The notes under the pieces: generated by a model
What the model was told of the DNA's origin: nothing
What the model saw: the letters and a program-made list of their open reading frames with translations, nothing else
Database searches by the model: none
Translations under genes and position numbers: made by a program
Shown here: positions 18,450 to 27,000 of the stretch, in pieces
Layout: each line of letters begins with the position of its first letter
How positions within the stretch are numbered: the first letter of the stretch is position 1
Source of the DNA: Pseudoflavonifractor sp. Marseille-P3106
GTDB lineage: Bacteria > Bacillota > Clostridia > Oscillospirales > Oscillospiraceae
Reading direction: 5' to 3'
Length of the DNA stretch: 64,000 bases
NCBI GenBank assembly: GCA_900169975.1
Contig: LT827126.1
Location: forward strand, 1-64,000

Positions 18450-19075
18450 AAATGTGGGACGGCCGGAGCGGCTATTCCGGCAGGCACCGCGGCCTGCGCG
18501 GCGCGCTGCTGCTTCTGCTGGCTGCGGCGATCCTCTTTTTTGCCGCTGTGGAGACCGGTATCGTTGTTCACGGCAGGACACGGATGAGCAAAACGCCGGA
18601 GATCCTGGTGATCTTCGGCTGCAAGGTGGAATCGTGGGGGCCGTCCGTGCTGCTGCGGGATCGGCTTGATACGGCATTGGAGTATCTGGACGGCCACCCG
18701 GGCGTCACTGTGGTGGTCACCGGAGGCAAGGGAGACGACGAGCGCCAGTCCGAGGCCCAGTGTATGTACGACTACCTCACCGCCCACGGAGTGGACGGGG
18801 AGACGATCTTGATGGAGGATGCCTCCCGCAACACCTGGCAGAACGTGAACTACACCCTGGACCTGTTGGCCGGCAAGGGGTATTCCACGGACGGCACCGT
18901 GGCGGCGGTGTCCAGTGGATTTCATTTACAGCGGATCGAGATGCTGTGGGAGCGCGCCGGAGGCGGGACTCTGGCGGGCACACTGGCGGCGCCTGTGTCC
19001 CACAAGCCCTCCGCCGTGCAGATGTTCTTCCGGGAGCCGCTGGCCCTGGTGAAATCTTTCGTTTTTGACCGATAA
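18446..19075 (+). CDS. YdcF/DUF218-family membrane-anchored protein
   Basis: A 209-residue protein with one N-terminal membrane helix (about 20-41) and a DUF218 domain: VIFGCKV (about 53-59), VVTGGKGDDERQSEA (about 86-100), SRNTWQNVNYT (about 122-132) and VSSGFHLQR (about 150-158). DUF218 proteins such as SanA and YdcF affect envelope integrity; their chemistry is not settled. The start ATG at 18446 overlaps the stop of the ABC-F gene (ATGA), and prfA begins 12 bp after the stop, so all three are likely cotranscribed. Confidence 0.88.
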   Translation: MKMWDGRSGYSGRHRGLRGALLLLLAAAILFFAAVETGIVVHGRTRMSKTPEILVIFGCKVESWGPSVLLRDRLDTALEYLDGHPGVTVVVTGGKGDDERQSEAQCMYDYLTAHGVDGETILMEDASRNTWQNVNYTLDLLAGKGYSTDGTVAAVSSGFHLQRIEMLWERAGGGTLAGTLAAPVSHKPSAVQMFFREPLALVKSFVFDR

Positions 19076-19086
19076 AAGGGGATATT

Positions 19087-20148
19087 ATGCTGGATAAGCT
19101 GAAAACCATTGAACAGCGCTATCAGGAGGTGGAGGCCCGGCTGGCCGACCCCGCCACCTACGGCGACCCCGCCCTGGCGGCCAGGCTCAACAAGGAGCGG
19201 GCCGAGCTGGCCCCGCTGATGGAGGCCTACCGGGACTGCGAAAAAGCCCGGGCCGAGCTGGCCGAGGCGGAGAGCCTGCTCTCCGACCCGGAGCTGGGGG
19301 AGATAGCCCGGGAGGAGTATGCCGCCGCCAGGGAGGCGCTGCCCGCGCTGGAGGATAAGCTGAAGATCCTGCTGCTCCCCCGGGACCCCAACGACGGCAA
19401 AAACGTCATCGTGGAGATCCGGGCAGGGGTGGGGGGGGAGGAGGCCGCCCTCTTTGCCGCCTCGCTCTACCGGATGTACGCCATGTACGCGGAGGCCAGG
19501 CGCTGGAGCGTAGAGGTGGACAGCGTCAGCGAGACCGAGCTTGGCGGGATCAAGGAGATCTGCTTTACCATCCAGGGGGATGGGGCCTTCTCCCGGCTGA
19601 AATTTGAAAGCGGCGTCCACCGGGTCCAGCGGGTGCCCGAGACCGAGTCCGGCGGGCGGGTCCACACCTCCACCGCCACGGTGGCGGTGCTGCCCGAGAT
19701 GGAAGAGGTGGATGTCAAGCTGGATCCCGCCGACATCGAGATGCAGGTGTTCCGCTCCTCCGGCGCGGGGGGGCAGCACATCAACAAGACCTCCTCCGCC
19801 GTCCGGCTCATCCACAAGCCCAGCGGCATGGTGGTGGAGTGCCAGCAGGAGCGCAGCCAGTTCCAGAATCGGGAGAAGGCCATGCGCATCCTGGCCTCCC
19901 GGCTCTACGAGCAGGAGCGGGAGCGGGTGGAGGGCGCCCACGCGGCCCAGCGCCGGAGCCAGGTGGGCTCCGGGATGCGCAACGAGCGGGTGCGGACCTA
20001 CAACTTTCCCCAGGGGAGGCTCACCGACCACCGGGTGGGATTGACCCTCTACAAGCTGGACGCGGTGATGAACGGCGACCTGGATGAGATCCTGGACGCG
20101 CTCATCACGGCCGACCAGGCCGAGCGGCTGGAGCGGGAGACCCAGTGA
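19087..20148 (+). CDS. prfA: Peptide chain release factor 1
   Basis: A 353-residue RF1, which recognises UAA and UAG stops. The GGQ motif, which triggers peptide release and is normally methylated, lies at about residues 228-230 in GAGGQHINKTSSAVR. Full length. Start ATG 19087 after AAAAGGGG. It lies in a run of translation-related genes (ABC-F, RF1, then TsaC/Sua5). A PrmC methylase gene, often its neighbour, is not in the immediate surroundings. Confidence 0.96.
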   Translation: MLDKLKTIEQRYQEVEARLADPATYGDPALAARLNKERAELAPLMEAYRDCEKARAELAEAESLLSDPELGEIAREEYAAAREALPALEDKLKILLLPRDPNDGKNVIVEIRAGVGGEEAALFAASLYRMYAMYAEARRWSVEVDSVSETELGGIKEICFTIQGDGAFSRLKFESGVHRVQRVPETESGGRVHTSTATVAVLPEMEEVDVKLDPADIEMQVFRSSGAGGQHINKTSSAVRLIHKPSGMVVECQQERSQFQNREKAMRILASRLYEQERERVEGAHAAQRRSQVGSGMRNERVRTYNFPQGRLTDHRVGLTLYKLDAVMNGDLDEILDALITADQAERLERETQ

Positions 20149-20210
20149 GGGAAACCTTCCTTCCGGAACGGCGAATGAAACGAAACAATGAAAAGGGAGA
20201 CAGAAGAACG

Positions 20211-20480
20211 ATGGAACTGCGCATTGATTTTCCGGAACTGCCCGGAGAGATGGACCTGGCGGCGCTGCGGCGTGGCCTGGACGAGGTGCTGGAGGACGAC
20301 GGCTGGCTGCTGGCCTCCGGGCAGGAAGGGGAGCGCGGCTTTGTGGAGCTGGAGCTGGAGGATGAGAAGATCAACCCCAAGTACGGCATCATGGCGGTGA
20401 AGGCCTATCTCCAGCGGGCCGGGTTTGACCCCAAGACCACCATCGAGCTGGCGGGGACGCCGGTGGGTATCTACGAATAA
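20211..20480 (+). CDS. Small acidic protein, unknown
   Basis: An 89-residue acidic protein between prfA and the TsaC/Sua5 gene. The pattern (strand, acidic helix Leu-Arg-Arg-Gly-Leu-Asp-Glu-Val, strands, helix Ala-Val-Lys-Ala-Tyr-Leu-Gln-Arg) is that of a compact alpha-beta protein. No signal or membrane segment. The ATG at 20211 follows AAGGGAGA at 11 bases; an ATG at 20175 would add 12 residues. It is 19 bp from the next gene. No family recognised. Confidence 0.6.
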   Translation: MELRIDFPELPGEMDLAALRRGLDEVLEDDGWLLASGQEGERGFVELELEDEKINPKYGIMAVKAYLQRAGFDPKTTIELAGTPVGIYE

Positions 20481-20499
20481 GAGAGATCAGGTGACAACC

Positions 20500-21516
20500 A
20501 TGGAAACCAAGCGTCTGACCCCGGCCGACGCCTCCGACGCGGCCCGGGTGATCCGGTGCGGCGGGCTGCTGGGCATTCCCACAGAGACCGTTTACGGCCT
20601 GGGGGCCAACGGGCTGGACCCGGCGGCGGTGGGGCGGATTTTTACGGCCAAGGGCCGCCCCCAGGACAATCCCCTCATCCTGCACATCCCCTCCGCCGAC
20701 TGGCTGGAGCGCTTCTGCGAGGATATCCCGCCCCAGGCCAAAACGCTGGCCGACCGCTTCTGGCCGGGGCCGCTGACCATGATCCTGAAGCGGAAGGCCA
20801 TCGTCCCGGGCGCCGCCACCGCGGGGCTGGACACGGTGGGGATGCGCTGTCCCGACTGCGCCGTTACCCGGGAGATCATCGCCCTGGCCGACGTGCCGGT
20901 GGCCGCCCCCTCGGGCAACACCTCCGGCCGCCCCAGCCCCACCACGGCGGCGGCCATGCTGGAGGATATGGATGGAAAGATTCAGGCCATCGTGGACGCG
21001 GGCCCCTGCGCGGTGGGGGTGGAGTCCCCCATCGTCGACCTCACCGTGACCCCGCCCCGGCTTCTCCGCCCCGGCGGGGTGACATTGGAGGAGCTGGAGG
21101 ACGCCCTGGGGGAGGTGGCGGTGGATGAGGCTGTCCGCCGCCTCATGGCCCCCGGAGAACACCCCAAAGCCCCCGGCATGAAGTACCGCCACTACGCCCC
21201 CAAGGCCCCTGTCACCGTGGTGAAGGGGGATCCGGACGAGACGGCGGGCTACATCGCAGCCCGGATGGGGGAGGCCAGCGGCGTCATCTGTTTTGACGAG
21301 TACCGGGGGTATTTCCGGGGCCATCCGGTGGAGACCATCGGCCCGGCGGCCGATCAGGCGGAGCAGGCCCGGCGCATTTTCGACGCCCTGCGGGCCTTTG
21401 ACCATTTGCCGGTGACCGACATCTGGGCCCAGTCCCCCGACGACAGCGGCATCGGGTTGGCGGTGACCAACCGCCTGAACAAGGCGGCCGGATTCCACAT
21501 TATCGAACTGGGGTGA
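20500..21516 (+). CDS. L-threonylcarbamoyladenylate synthase (TsaC/Sua5/YwlC type)
   Basis: A 338-residue two-domain Sua5-type enzyme. The YrdC domain covers about residues 10-195, with GLLGIPTETVYGLGANGLD (24-42), the substrate motif RPQDNPLI (about 53-60) and APSGNTSGRPSPT (about 137-149). The C-terminal Sua5 domain (about 215-330) includes SPGM-like APGMKYRHYAP. It makes threonylcarbamoyl-AMP for t6A37 of ANN-decoding tRNAs. Start ATG 20500 after AGGTGAC. It overlaps the next gene by 4 bp. Confidence 0.93.
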   Translation: METKRLTPADASDAARVIRCGGLLGIPTETVYGLGANGLDPAAVGRIFTAKGRPQDNPLILHIPSADWLERFCEDIPPQAKTLADRFWPGPLTMILKRKAIVPGAATAGLDTVGMRCPDCAVTREIIALADVPVAAPSGNTSGRPSPTTAAAMLEDMDGKIQAIVDAGPCAVGVESPIVDLTVTPPRLLRPGGVTLEELEDALGEVAVDEAVRRLMAPGEHPKAPGMKYRHYAPKAPVTVVKGDPDETAGYIAARMGEASGVICFDEYRGYFRGHPVETIGPAADQAEQARRIFDALRAFDHLPVTDIWAQSPDDSGIGLAVTNRLNKAAGFHIIELG

Positions 21517-22004
21517 GTCAAGTGCAGATCAGAACAGCCACACTGGAGGACCTGGACCGGGTGAGCGAGGTGGAGGCGCGCTGCTTTCCGCCGGCGGAGG
21601 CGGCCACCCGGGCGGAGTTCCGGGAGCGGCTGGCCTGTTATCCCGGCCACTTCTGGCTGCTGGAGGAAGAGGGGCGCCTGGTCAGCTTTGTCAACGGAAT
21701 GGTCACCGATGAGCCCCACCTCACCGATGAGATGTACGCCCGGGCCACGCTCCACCGGGAAAGCGGAGCGTGGCAGATGATCTTTGGCGTCAACACCCTG
21801 CCGGAGTTCCGGCGGCGGGGCCTGGCCGGACTACTGCTGCGCCGGGCCATTTCGGACGCCCGGGCGCAGGGGCGCAAGGGGCTGGTTCTGACCTGCAAAG
21901 AGGCGCTGGTGTCTTATTACGGCGGCTTCGGTTTTGTGGACGAGGGACTGTCTCCCTCGGAGCACGGGGGCGCAGTCTGGCATGAGATGCGATTGACCTT
22001 TTGA
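21513..22004 (+). CDS. GNAT family N-acetyltransferase (AANAT-like)
   Basis: A 163-residue acetyltransferase. The acetyl-CoA loop is VNTLPEFRRRGLAGLLLRRAI (about 91-111, RRxGLA core), and the C-terminal YYGGFGFVDEG is a typical GNAT strand-helix. The N-terminal VEARCFPPAEAAT resembles arylalkylamine acetyltransferase relatives that act on small amines; the substrate is unknown. The start is a GTG, either at 21513 (overlapping the stop of the TsaC/Sua5 gene) or at 21522. It continues the same transcript. Confidence 0.87.
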   Translation: MSQVQIRTATLEDLDRVSEVEARCFPPAEAATRAEFRERLACYPGHFWLLEEEGRLVSFVNGMVTDEPHLTDEMYARATLHRESGAWQMIFGVNTLPEFRRRGLAGLLLRRAISDARAQGRKGLVLTCKEALVSYYGGFGFVDEGLSPSEHGGAVWHEMRLTF

Positions 22005-22073
22005 GCTGAGGAAACGGGCAACCGGCTTCGAAGAGGGGCGGACCCTAAAAAATAGAGAATGGGAGTGGCATGC

Positions 22074-22673
22074 ATGTCCGTACTGACGGCGGGTCTCAGC
22101 CGGGATGAGGCCCTGAAACTGTTGAAAACTTACAATTCCGACCCCTTCCATCTCCGCCACGGGCTGACGGTCAGCGCGGTGATGGAGTGGATGGCGGGGG
22201 ACCTGGGCCGCGCCGATGAGGCGGAGTTCTGGGCTCTGGTCGGGCTGCTCCATGATGTGGACTTTGAGCAGTGGCCCGAGGAGCACTGCGTCAAGGCGGC
22301 GGAGCTGCTGGGGGACGCCGGATGCACCCCGGAGTTCATCCACGCCGTGGCCTGTCACGGCTGGGGCATGACGGGCACTGACGCCAGGCCCGAGGCGGAG
22401 ATGGAGAAGGTGCTCTTCGCCTGCGACGAGCTCACCGGGCTCATCGGCGCCGCGGCGCTGATGCGGCCCTCCAAGTCCACCAGGGATATGGAGCTCAAGA
22501 GCTTGAAAAAGAAGTTCAAGGACCGGAAATTTGCCGCCGGCTGCTCCCGGGACACCATCGCCCAGGGGGCCGAACTGCTGGGCTGGGAACTGGACGCCCT
22601 GCTGGAAAAGACCCTGAAGGCCATGCAGGAGAGCGAAGACGCCATCGAGGCGGCGGTGGCCGCCAACACCTGA
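22074..22673 (+). CDS. HD-domain hydrolase
   Basis: A 199-residue HD-superfamily protein. The metal ligands would be His in FHLRHG (about 26-31), LLHDVDFE (about 59-66, His-Asp pair) and the later ACHGWG (about 98-103). Such proteins are phosphohydrolases; this subgroup (tolerated in many Clostridia) has no established substrate. The start is ATG 22074 after GGGAGTGG; an ATG at 22059 is also in frame. The next gene starts on the same bases as its stop (TGATG). Confidence 0.85.
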   Translation: MSVLTAGLSRDEALKLLKTYNSDPFHLRHGLTVSAVMEWMAGDLGRADEAEFWALVGLLHDVDFEQWPEEHCVKAAELLGDAGCTPEFIHAVACHGWGMTGTDARPEAEMEKVLFACDELTGLIGAAALMRPSKSTRDMELKSLKKKFKDRKFAAGCSRDTIAQGAELLGWELDALLEKTLKAMQESEDAIEAAVAANT

Positions 22674-23401
22674 TGGCCGCCCTGCTGGGGGCCCTGACCC
22701 TTCTTGCGCTGGCGGGGCTTGACTGGAAGGGGAAGATCAGTCTGACCCACCCCGTAGGACTGATCGTGACGGGCGTTCTCTATTTGACGGCGGTGGTCTA
22801 CGCAGCGGCCCTGGTTCTGGCGGCGTTGGTGGAGACGGCAGGTGGAACGCCCCGCCTGAGTACGTGGGTGGGGGCGGGGGTTCTGGCCCTTGTCGGAAAC
22901 CTGTTCGCGCTCTATGTCGTGGGGAAGGCCCACCTGTGCCCGCTGGGCCGAAAGAAAGGCGGAACGTCGGACAAAGCGGCCCGGCTTCTGGCCGACGGAC
23001 TGGCTCTGGGCCTGCCGCTGCAAATATTGTTGATTGGGGGATATGCGGCGGCATCTCTAGCCCTTCAGCAGGTATTTGAGGGGCCGTTTTGGATGGTTCC
23101 TCTTTATCCTCTGGCGGTGGCGGCGCTCTGGCCCATGTGCCATTTGGTGTTCCACGTGGCACTGGTGGCCTGGATGCTGGACCCGGTCATCCTGCTGGCC
23201 GCCTGGGTCATCGGCCTGTTCTGGACCGCACAGTCTCTCTTTCTGCTCCACGGCGTCCTGCGGAGCGCGGCGGTTCAAAGGACGTCCCCGGGGAAAACGG
23301 TACTGTGGGGGATCCTCTGCTTTTTCCCCGTGGTGAATCTGATCCTGGCGGCTGCCATTCGAAAAGCGCTGAAAACAGCAGGTAAGGAGGCAGCGGTGTG
23401 A
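22673..23401 (+). CDS. Multi-pass membrane protein, unknown
   Basis: A 242-residue protein with about six or seven membrane helices (roughly 2-18, 28-55, 64-86, 108-130, 140-160, 165-195, 205-230). There is no transporter motif I can name. Start ATG 22673 overlaps the HD gene stop, and its own stop overlaps the GTG of the next membrane protein, so these genes are translationally coupled. The pairing suggests a two-subunit membrane complex, which is inference only. Confidence 0.72.
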   Translation: MAALLGALTLLALAGLDWKGKISLTHPVGLIVTGVLYLTAVVYAAALVLAALVETAGGTPRLSTWVGAGVLALVGNLFALYVVGKAHLCPLGRKKGGTSDKAARLLADGLALGLPLQILLIGGYAAASLALQQVFEGPFWMVPLYPLAVAALWPMCHLVFHVALVAWMLDPVILLAAWVIGLFWTAQSLFLLHGVLRSAAVQRTSPGKTVLWGILCFFPVVNLILAAAIRKALKTAGKEAAV

Positions 23402-23880
23402 GAAAGAGCGTCTGGAAGCTGCTGCTGCTGTCCCTGGCGCCTCCGGCGGTGGGCTGGCTCTTCAACGCCTCCATTCTGGTCTGGAGCGAGATCCCCCTGC
23501 TGAGCGGCCTCGTTTGGTACGGCCTGCCGCTGGCCGAGCTGTTCTTCTGGTATCAGGCGGGGCGGAAGTGCCGGGCCAAGGCGCTGGGGTATCTGCCCTC
23601 CCTGGCGCTGACCCACTGGGTGGTGGCGGCCGAGGCGGCGGTCTACCTGTGGCAGTTCCTCTTTGTGAGCAGTGAGGCGCGGAGCGCGGCGCTGGCGGGC
23701 TTCAGCCAGATGTTCAACATCTTTGTGATCTATACCGCCCGGCTTGCCCCGCTGTTCGAGACCCGGCCCAACTACTTTGGCCAGGCCACCTTCCTGGGGA
23801 TGGAGCTGATGGGGCTCGTCCTGCTGGCTGGGGCCTTTTCCGCGGGATACCTATGGCCGCCGAAGGAGCTGAACGAGTGA
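23398..23880 (+). CDS. Multi-pass membrane protein, unknown
   Basis: A 160-residue protein with about four membrane helices (7-30, 36-52, 65-90, 130-152). Start is GTG at 23398 with AAGGAGGCAG upstream and a 4-bp overlap with the preceding gene. The last 4 bp overlap the start of coaE. No family recognised. Confidence 0.7.
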   Translation: MRKSVWKLLLLSLAPPAVGWLFNASILVWSEIPLLSGLVWYGLPLAELFFWYQAGRKCRAKALGYLPSLALTHWVVAAEAAVYLWQFLFVSSEARSAALAGFSQMFNIFVIYTARLAPLFETRPNYFGQATFLGMELMGLVLLAGAFSAGYLWPPKELNE

Positions 23881-24467
23881 AGATTTTTGGCATTACCGGC
23901 CCCACGGGGGCGGGAAAGACCACGGCGCTGAACGCCCTGCGGGCTTTGGGAGCCGAGGTGCTGGACGCCGACGCCGTGTATCACGGACTGCTTTTGGAGA
24001 ACGAAGGCATGAAAGAGGCCCTGGTGTCTGCCTTCGGGACGGATATTTTGGCCGAACAGGGCAAAATAGACCGGCGGAAGCTGGCCGGAGCGGTCTATCC
24101 GGACCGGCTGGGAGAGCTCAATGAGCTTACCCACCCCTACATCATGGCTGAGCTGGACCGGCGGATCGAGCTGGCCCGGCGGGAAGGGCGGCCCGCCGCC
24201 GCCATCGATGCCATTGCCCTTGTGGAAAGCGGTGCGGGGGAAAAGTGTGACGCGGTGGTGTCTGTGCTGGCCCCGGAGCCGCTGCGGGTCAAGCGTATTA
24301 TGGCCCGGGACGGGATTGACGAGGCCTATGCCCTTCGCCGGGTCCGGGCCCAGCCCTCCAATGAATTTTTCCGCAGCCACAGCGACTATGTGCTGGAAAA
24401 CACCGAAATGGACACCCCGGAGACCTTTGCCTCCCGGGCAAAGGCGCTCTTTGAGCAGCTCCTGTGA
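23877..24467 (+). CDS. coaE: Dephospho-CoA kinase
   Basis: A 196-residue P-loop kinase carrying out the last step of CoA synthesis. The P-loop GPTGAGKT is at 8-15, and the DADAVYH motif near 34-40 is the CoA-binding signature. Sequence APEPLRVKRIMARDGIDEAYALRRVRAQPSNEFF near 136-169 is the lid. I chose the GTG at 23877 because GAAGGAG lies nine bases upstream and it gives the family N-terminus (V/MKIFGITG); an ATG at 23853 would overlap the previous gene by 28 bp. Confidence 0.93.
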   Translation: MKIFGITGPTGAGKTTALNALRALGAEVLDADAVYHGLLLENEGMKEALVSAFGTDILAEQGKIDRRKLAGAVYPDRLGELNELTHPYIMAELDRRIELARREGRPAAAIDAIALVESGAGEKCDAVVSVLAPEPLRVKRIMARDGIDEAYALRRVRAQPSNEFFRSHSDYVLENTEMDTPETFASRAKALFEQLL

Positions 24468-24560
24468 CAGCCCGGGTCGGAGAATTTTCCTTCCGCAGTA
24501 GAAATGTTCATAATTGCATGCTATTTTGGAGACAGTGAAATTGACAAGGAGGTAATTGTC

Positions 24561-25970
24561 ATGGAAGAAAAGGAAAAGACCCCTGCCCAGCTCCGCCAGG
24601 AGGCTCTGCTGGACGATCGAAAGAACGGCTACGACCGGCTCACCCCCGAGGACGAGGCGGCCATGCAGTCCTACTGTGAGGACTATAAGAAGTTCCTGGA
24701 TGCCGCCAAGACCGAGCGGGAGGCGGTGGACGAGGTGGTGCGGCTGGCCCAGGCCAAGGGATTTGTGCCCTTCACCCGGGGCATGTCCGCCAACCCCGGC
24801 GACAAGTTCTACCGGGTGAACCGGGGCAAGGCCATCATGCTGGCCGTCATTGGAGACAAGCCCCTGGCCGACGGCGTGTCCATCGGCGCGGCCCACATCG
24901 ACTCCCCACGCCTGGATCTGAAGCCCGAGCCTCTCTATGAGGACAGTGAGATGGCCTTCCTCAAGACCCACTACTACGGCGGAATTCGGAAGTATCAGTG
25001 GGTGACCATCCCTCTGGAGCTCCACGGCGTCATCGTGAAGAAGGACGGCTCCACCGTGAAGGTGGCCATCGGCACCTGCCCGGGAGATCCCCTGTTCACC
25101 GTAGACGACCTGCTTCCCCACCTGGGGGCCGAGCAGTCCAAGAAGCCCCTGGGAGAGGCCATCCCCGGCGAGAGCCTGAATATTCTGGTGGGCTCCCGTC
25201 CCTTCAAGGATGACGACGGCTCGGATCGGGTGAAGCTGGCCATTCTGGATATCCTCAATCAGAAGTACGGCCTGGTGGAGGCCGACTTTATCTCCGCCGA
25301 GCTGGAGGCCGTGCCCGCCTTCCGGGCCAGCGACATCGGCTTTGACCGCTCCCTCATCGGGGCCTACGGCCAGGACGACCGGGTGTGCGCCTATGCCTCC
25401 CTGGCGGCCCTGCTGGAGACCGAGCGCCCCGCCCACACTGCGGTGTGCATGCTGGCGGACAAGGAGGAGATCGGCTCTGAGGGTGTGTCCGGCATGAAGT
25501 CCGCGGCCTTCGACACCTTTATGAGCGATCTCTGCGACGCCCAGCGGGTGGCGCTGAAGGTCTGCTACGAGCACTCCTTCTGTCTCTCTTCCGACGTGAC
25601 GGCAGCTTACGATCCCAACTTCGCTTCGGTCTACGACAAGTACAACGCCGCCCGGGTGAACTACGGCATGGGCTTCTGCAAATACACCGGTGCGCGGGGC
25701 AAGTCGGGCGCGTCCGACGCTTCCGCCGAGGTGGTTGGCTTTGTCCGCCGCACCCTGGACGACGCCGGAGTGATCTGGCAGATGTCCGAGCTGGGCGCGG
25801 TGGACGCCGGCGGCGGCGGTACCGTGGCGGTCTATATGGCCGAGCGGGACATCGACACACTGGACGCGGGCGTGCCTGTGCTGAGCATGCACTCTCCCTT
25901 TGAGACCACCGGAAAGCTGGACTGCTACATGACCTACAAGGGCATGAAGGCGGTCTATCAGGCCCACTGA
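24561..25970 (+). CDS. M18-family aminopeptidase
   Basis: A 469-residue zinc aminopeptidase of the M18 family (aminopeptidase I/ApeB), cytosolic and specific for acidic or neutral N-terminal residues. The metal-binding AAHIDSPRLDLK has His112 and Asp114; the catalytic DKEEIGSEG lies at about 300-308; MHSPFE near the C-terminus carries the last His. Start is ATG 24561 with AAGGAGGT seven bases upstream. After the stop there is a structured intergenic element instead of a simple terminator. Confidence 0.93.
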   Translation: MEEKEKTPAQLRQEALLDDRKNGYDRLTPEDEAAMQSYCEDYKKFLDAAKTEREAVDEVVRLAQAKGFVPFTRGMSANPGDKFYRVNRGKAIMLAVIGDKPLADGVSIGAAHIDSPRLDLKPEPLYEDSEMAFLKTHYYGGIRKYQWVTIPLELHGVIVKKDGSTVKVAIGTCPGDPLFTVDDLLPHLGAEQSKKPLGEAIPGESLNILVGSRPFKDDDGSDRVKLAILDILNQKYGLVEADFISAELEAVPAFRASDIGFDRSLIGAYGQDDRVCAYASLAALLETERPAHTAVCMLADKEEIGSEGVSGMKSAAFDTFMSDLCDAQRVALKVCYEHSFCLSSDVTAAYDPNFASVYDKYNAARVNYGMGFCKYTGARGKSGASDASAEVVGFVRRTLDDAGVIWQMSELGAVDAGGGGTVAVYMAERDIDTLDAGVPVLSMHSPFETTGKLDCYMTYKGMKAVYQAH

Positions 25971-25980
25971 GCCTGCCTGG

Positions 25981-26013
25981 AAATCCCGCCTCCCGTTTTG
26001 GGGGGCGGGATTT
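25981..26013. repeat. Left copy of a 33-bp hairpin repeat
   Basis: AAATCCCGCC/GGCGGGATTT stem. It is 30/33 identical to 26216-26248 and in the same orientation. Either copy could be the terminator of the aminopeptidase gene. Confidence 0.85.
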
Positions 26014-26215
26014 CAGCCTGTCGAAAAAGCCTCGCAGAGTTTCGCGCCCGCAGGCGCGAAAGCGGTGGGATCCGTTTTCTGCCGCGGCGTGTACGTGGCA
26101 GAAAACACATTTCGGCCTGTAAGTGTGCGCATGGTCCGCCAAAGGCGACCATGCGTGCGCGCGACGGGCTGCATCCTGCTCGGAAAAGTGGCGAAGCCAC
26201 TTTTTCGACAGCCTC
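26014..26215. mobile_element. Possible non-autonomous element with four internal hairpins
   Basis: About 200 bp without a gene, bounded by CTGTCGAAAAAG (26018-26029) and its inverse CTTTTTCGACAG (26200-26211). Inside are four hairpins: TTTCGCGCC/GGCGCGAAA (26040-26061, 4-base loop), TTTTCTGCC/GGCAGAAAA (26075-26105), CGCATGGT(c)CGCC/GGCGACCATGCG (26129-26154) and AAAAGTGGC/GCCACTTTT (26184-26204). Flanking 33-bp near-identical direct copies lie on both sides. Layout fits a MITE or a REP-like repeat; a structured RNA is an alternative. Confidence 0.6.
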
Positions 26216-26248
26216 AAATCCCGTCTCCCGTTTGAGGGGGCGGGATTT
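26216..26248. repeat. Right copy of the 33-bp hairpin repeat
   Basis: Second copy (30/33 identical to 25981-26013). It is followed by TTTTCTTT and can end transcription on the plus strand. Confidence 0.82.
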
Positions 26249-26255
26249 TCTTTCG

Positions 26256-26295
26256 TTGCCAGGCGTCGAAAAATGTGATATGATACCATATCATA
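26256..26295 (+). promoter_or_regulatory. Promoter with overlapping inverted repeat
   Basis: TTGCCA (26256-26261), 17-bp spacer, TATGAT (26279-26284). TATGAT-ACCAT-ATCATA (26279-26295) is an inverted repeat that includes the -10 box, so it may be an operator. Confidence 0.5.
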
Positions 26296-26319
26296 ATCTG
26301 GAATCAGGGAGGAACCTCC

Positions 26320-27000
26320 ATGAGTGAGACAGAGTTGCAGTTCCGCACGGCGGCGTTCGGCGGATTCCAAAAGCAGGATGTGCTGGCCTATCTGGAGACC
26401 AGCGCCAGGGACCACGCTGAGAAGCTCTCCGCCCTTCAGCGGGAGCTGGAGGAGGCCCGGCAGGCCCGGGCCGGCGCCGAGGCGCAGGCGGCGGAGCGGG
26501 AGGAGAAGCTGACCGCTCTGGAGGAGGAGAACCGCCGGCTGGCGGCCGATCTGGCCGCCCGGTCTGAGACCCTTGCCCGGGAGAGCGCTCAGCGCGCTGA
26601 GCTGGCGGGGCAGGTGGAGGCGCTCAATGGGGAGATCCGGAAGCTCACCCCTGCCGCCGCGGCTTACGCCGGGCTGAAGGACCGCACCGCCGGGATCGAG
26701 CTGGAGGCCCACAGCCGGGCCCAGGCCATCGAGGCGGAGGCCAAGGCCAAGGTCAAGCAGACCAAGGCGGAGCTGGAGAGCTGGTTCGATCAGCTCCAAA
26801 AGGCCTATGACGGCCTGCGTGCCGATTTGAACGCGTCGGTGGAACAGGTGTCCGGAGAGCTGGAGCAGGCGGCTCGGACGCTGAAGGGCCGTCCGGCCGA
26901 GCTGGCGGCCCGGGATGCGGAACTGAAGGCCCTGCGGGAGAGCCTGGGAAAGCTGACCGGACCCAAGGCCCCCCAGCCCCTTCCTTTGGAGCGCAGATGA
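26320..27000 (+). CDS. DivIVA-like coiled-coil protein
   Basis: A 226-residue protein with an N-terminal FGGFQKQDVLAYLE element (about 12-26), which is the DivIVA/GpsB-type lipid-binding start, followed by a long coiled coil (about 30-110) and a second helical region (about 125-215). DivIVA-like proteins mark curved membranes or link to cell wall synthesis. No membrane helix is seen. Start ATG 26320 after GGGAGG. It overlaps the next gene by 4 bp, an unusual partner. Confidence 0.75.
   Translation: MSETELQFRTAAFGGFQKQDVLAYLETSARDHAEKLSALQRELEEARQARAGAEAQAAEREEKLTALEEENRRLAADLAARSETLARESAQRAELAGQVEALNGEIRKLTPAAAAYAGLKDRTAGIELEAHSRAQAIEAEAKAKVKQTKAELESWFDQLQKAYDGLRADLNASVEQVSGELEQAARTLKGRPAELAARDAELKALRESLGKLTGPKAPQPLPLERR

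Noticed and set aside
16479-18677. 732-residue antisense open frame over the ABC-F gene
   Set aside because: The ABC-F gene is complete on the other strand with all motifs; the antisense product is low-complexity.
23772-25967. 731-residue antisense frame over coaE and the M18 gene
   Set aside because: Runs across two well-supported genes; codon bias and composition are those of a shadow.
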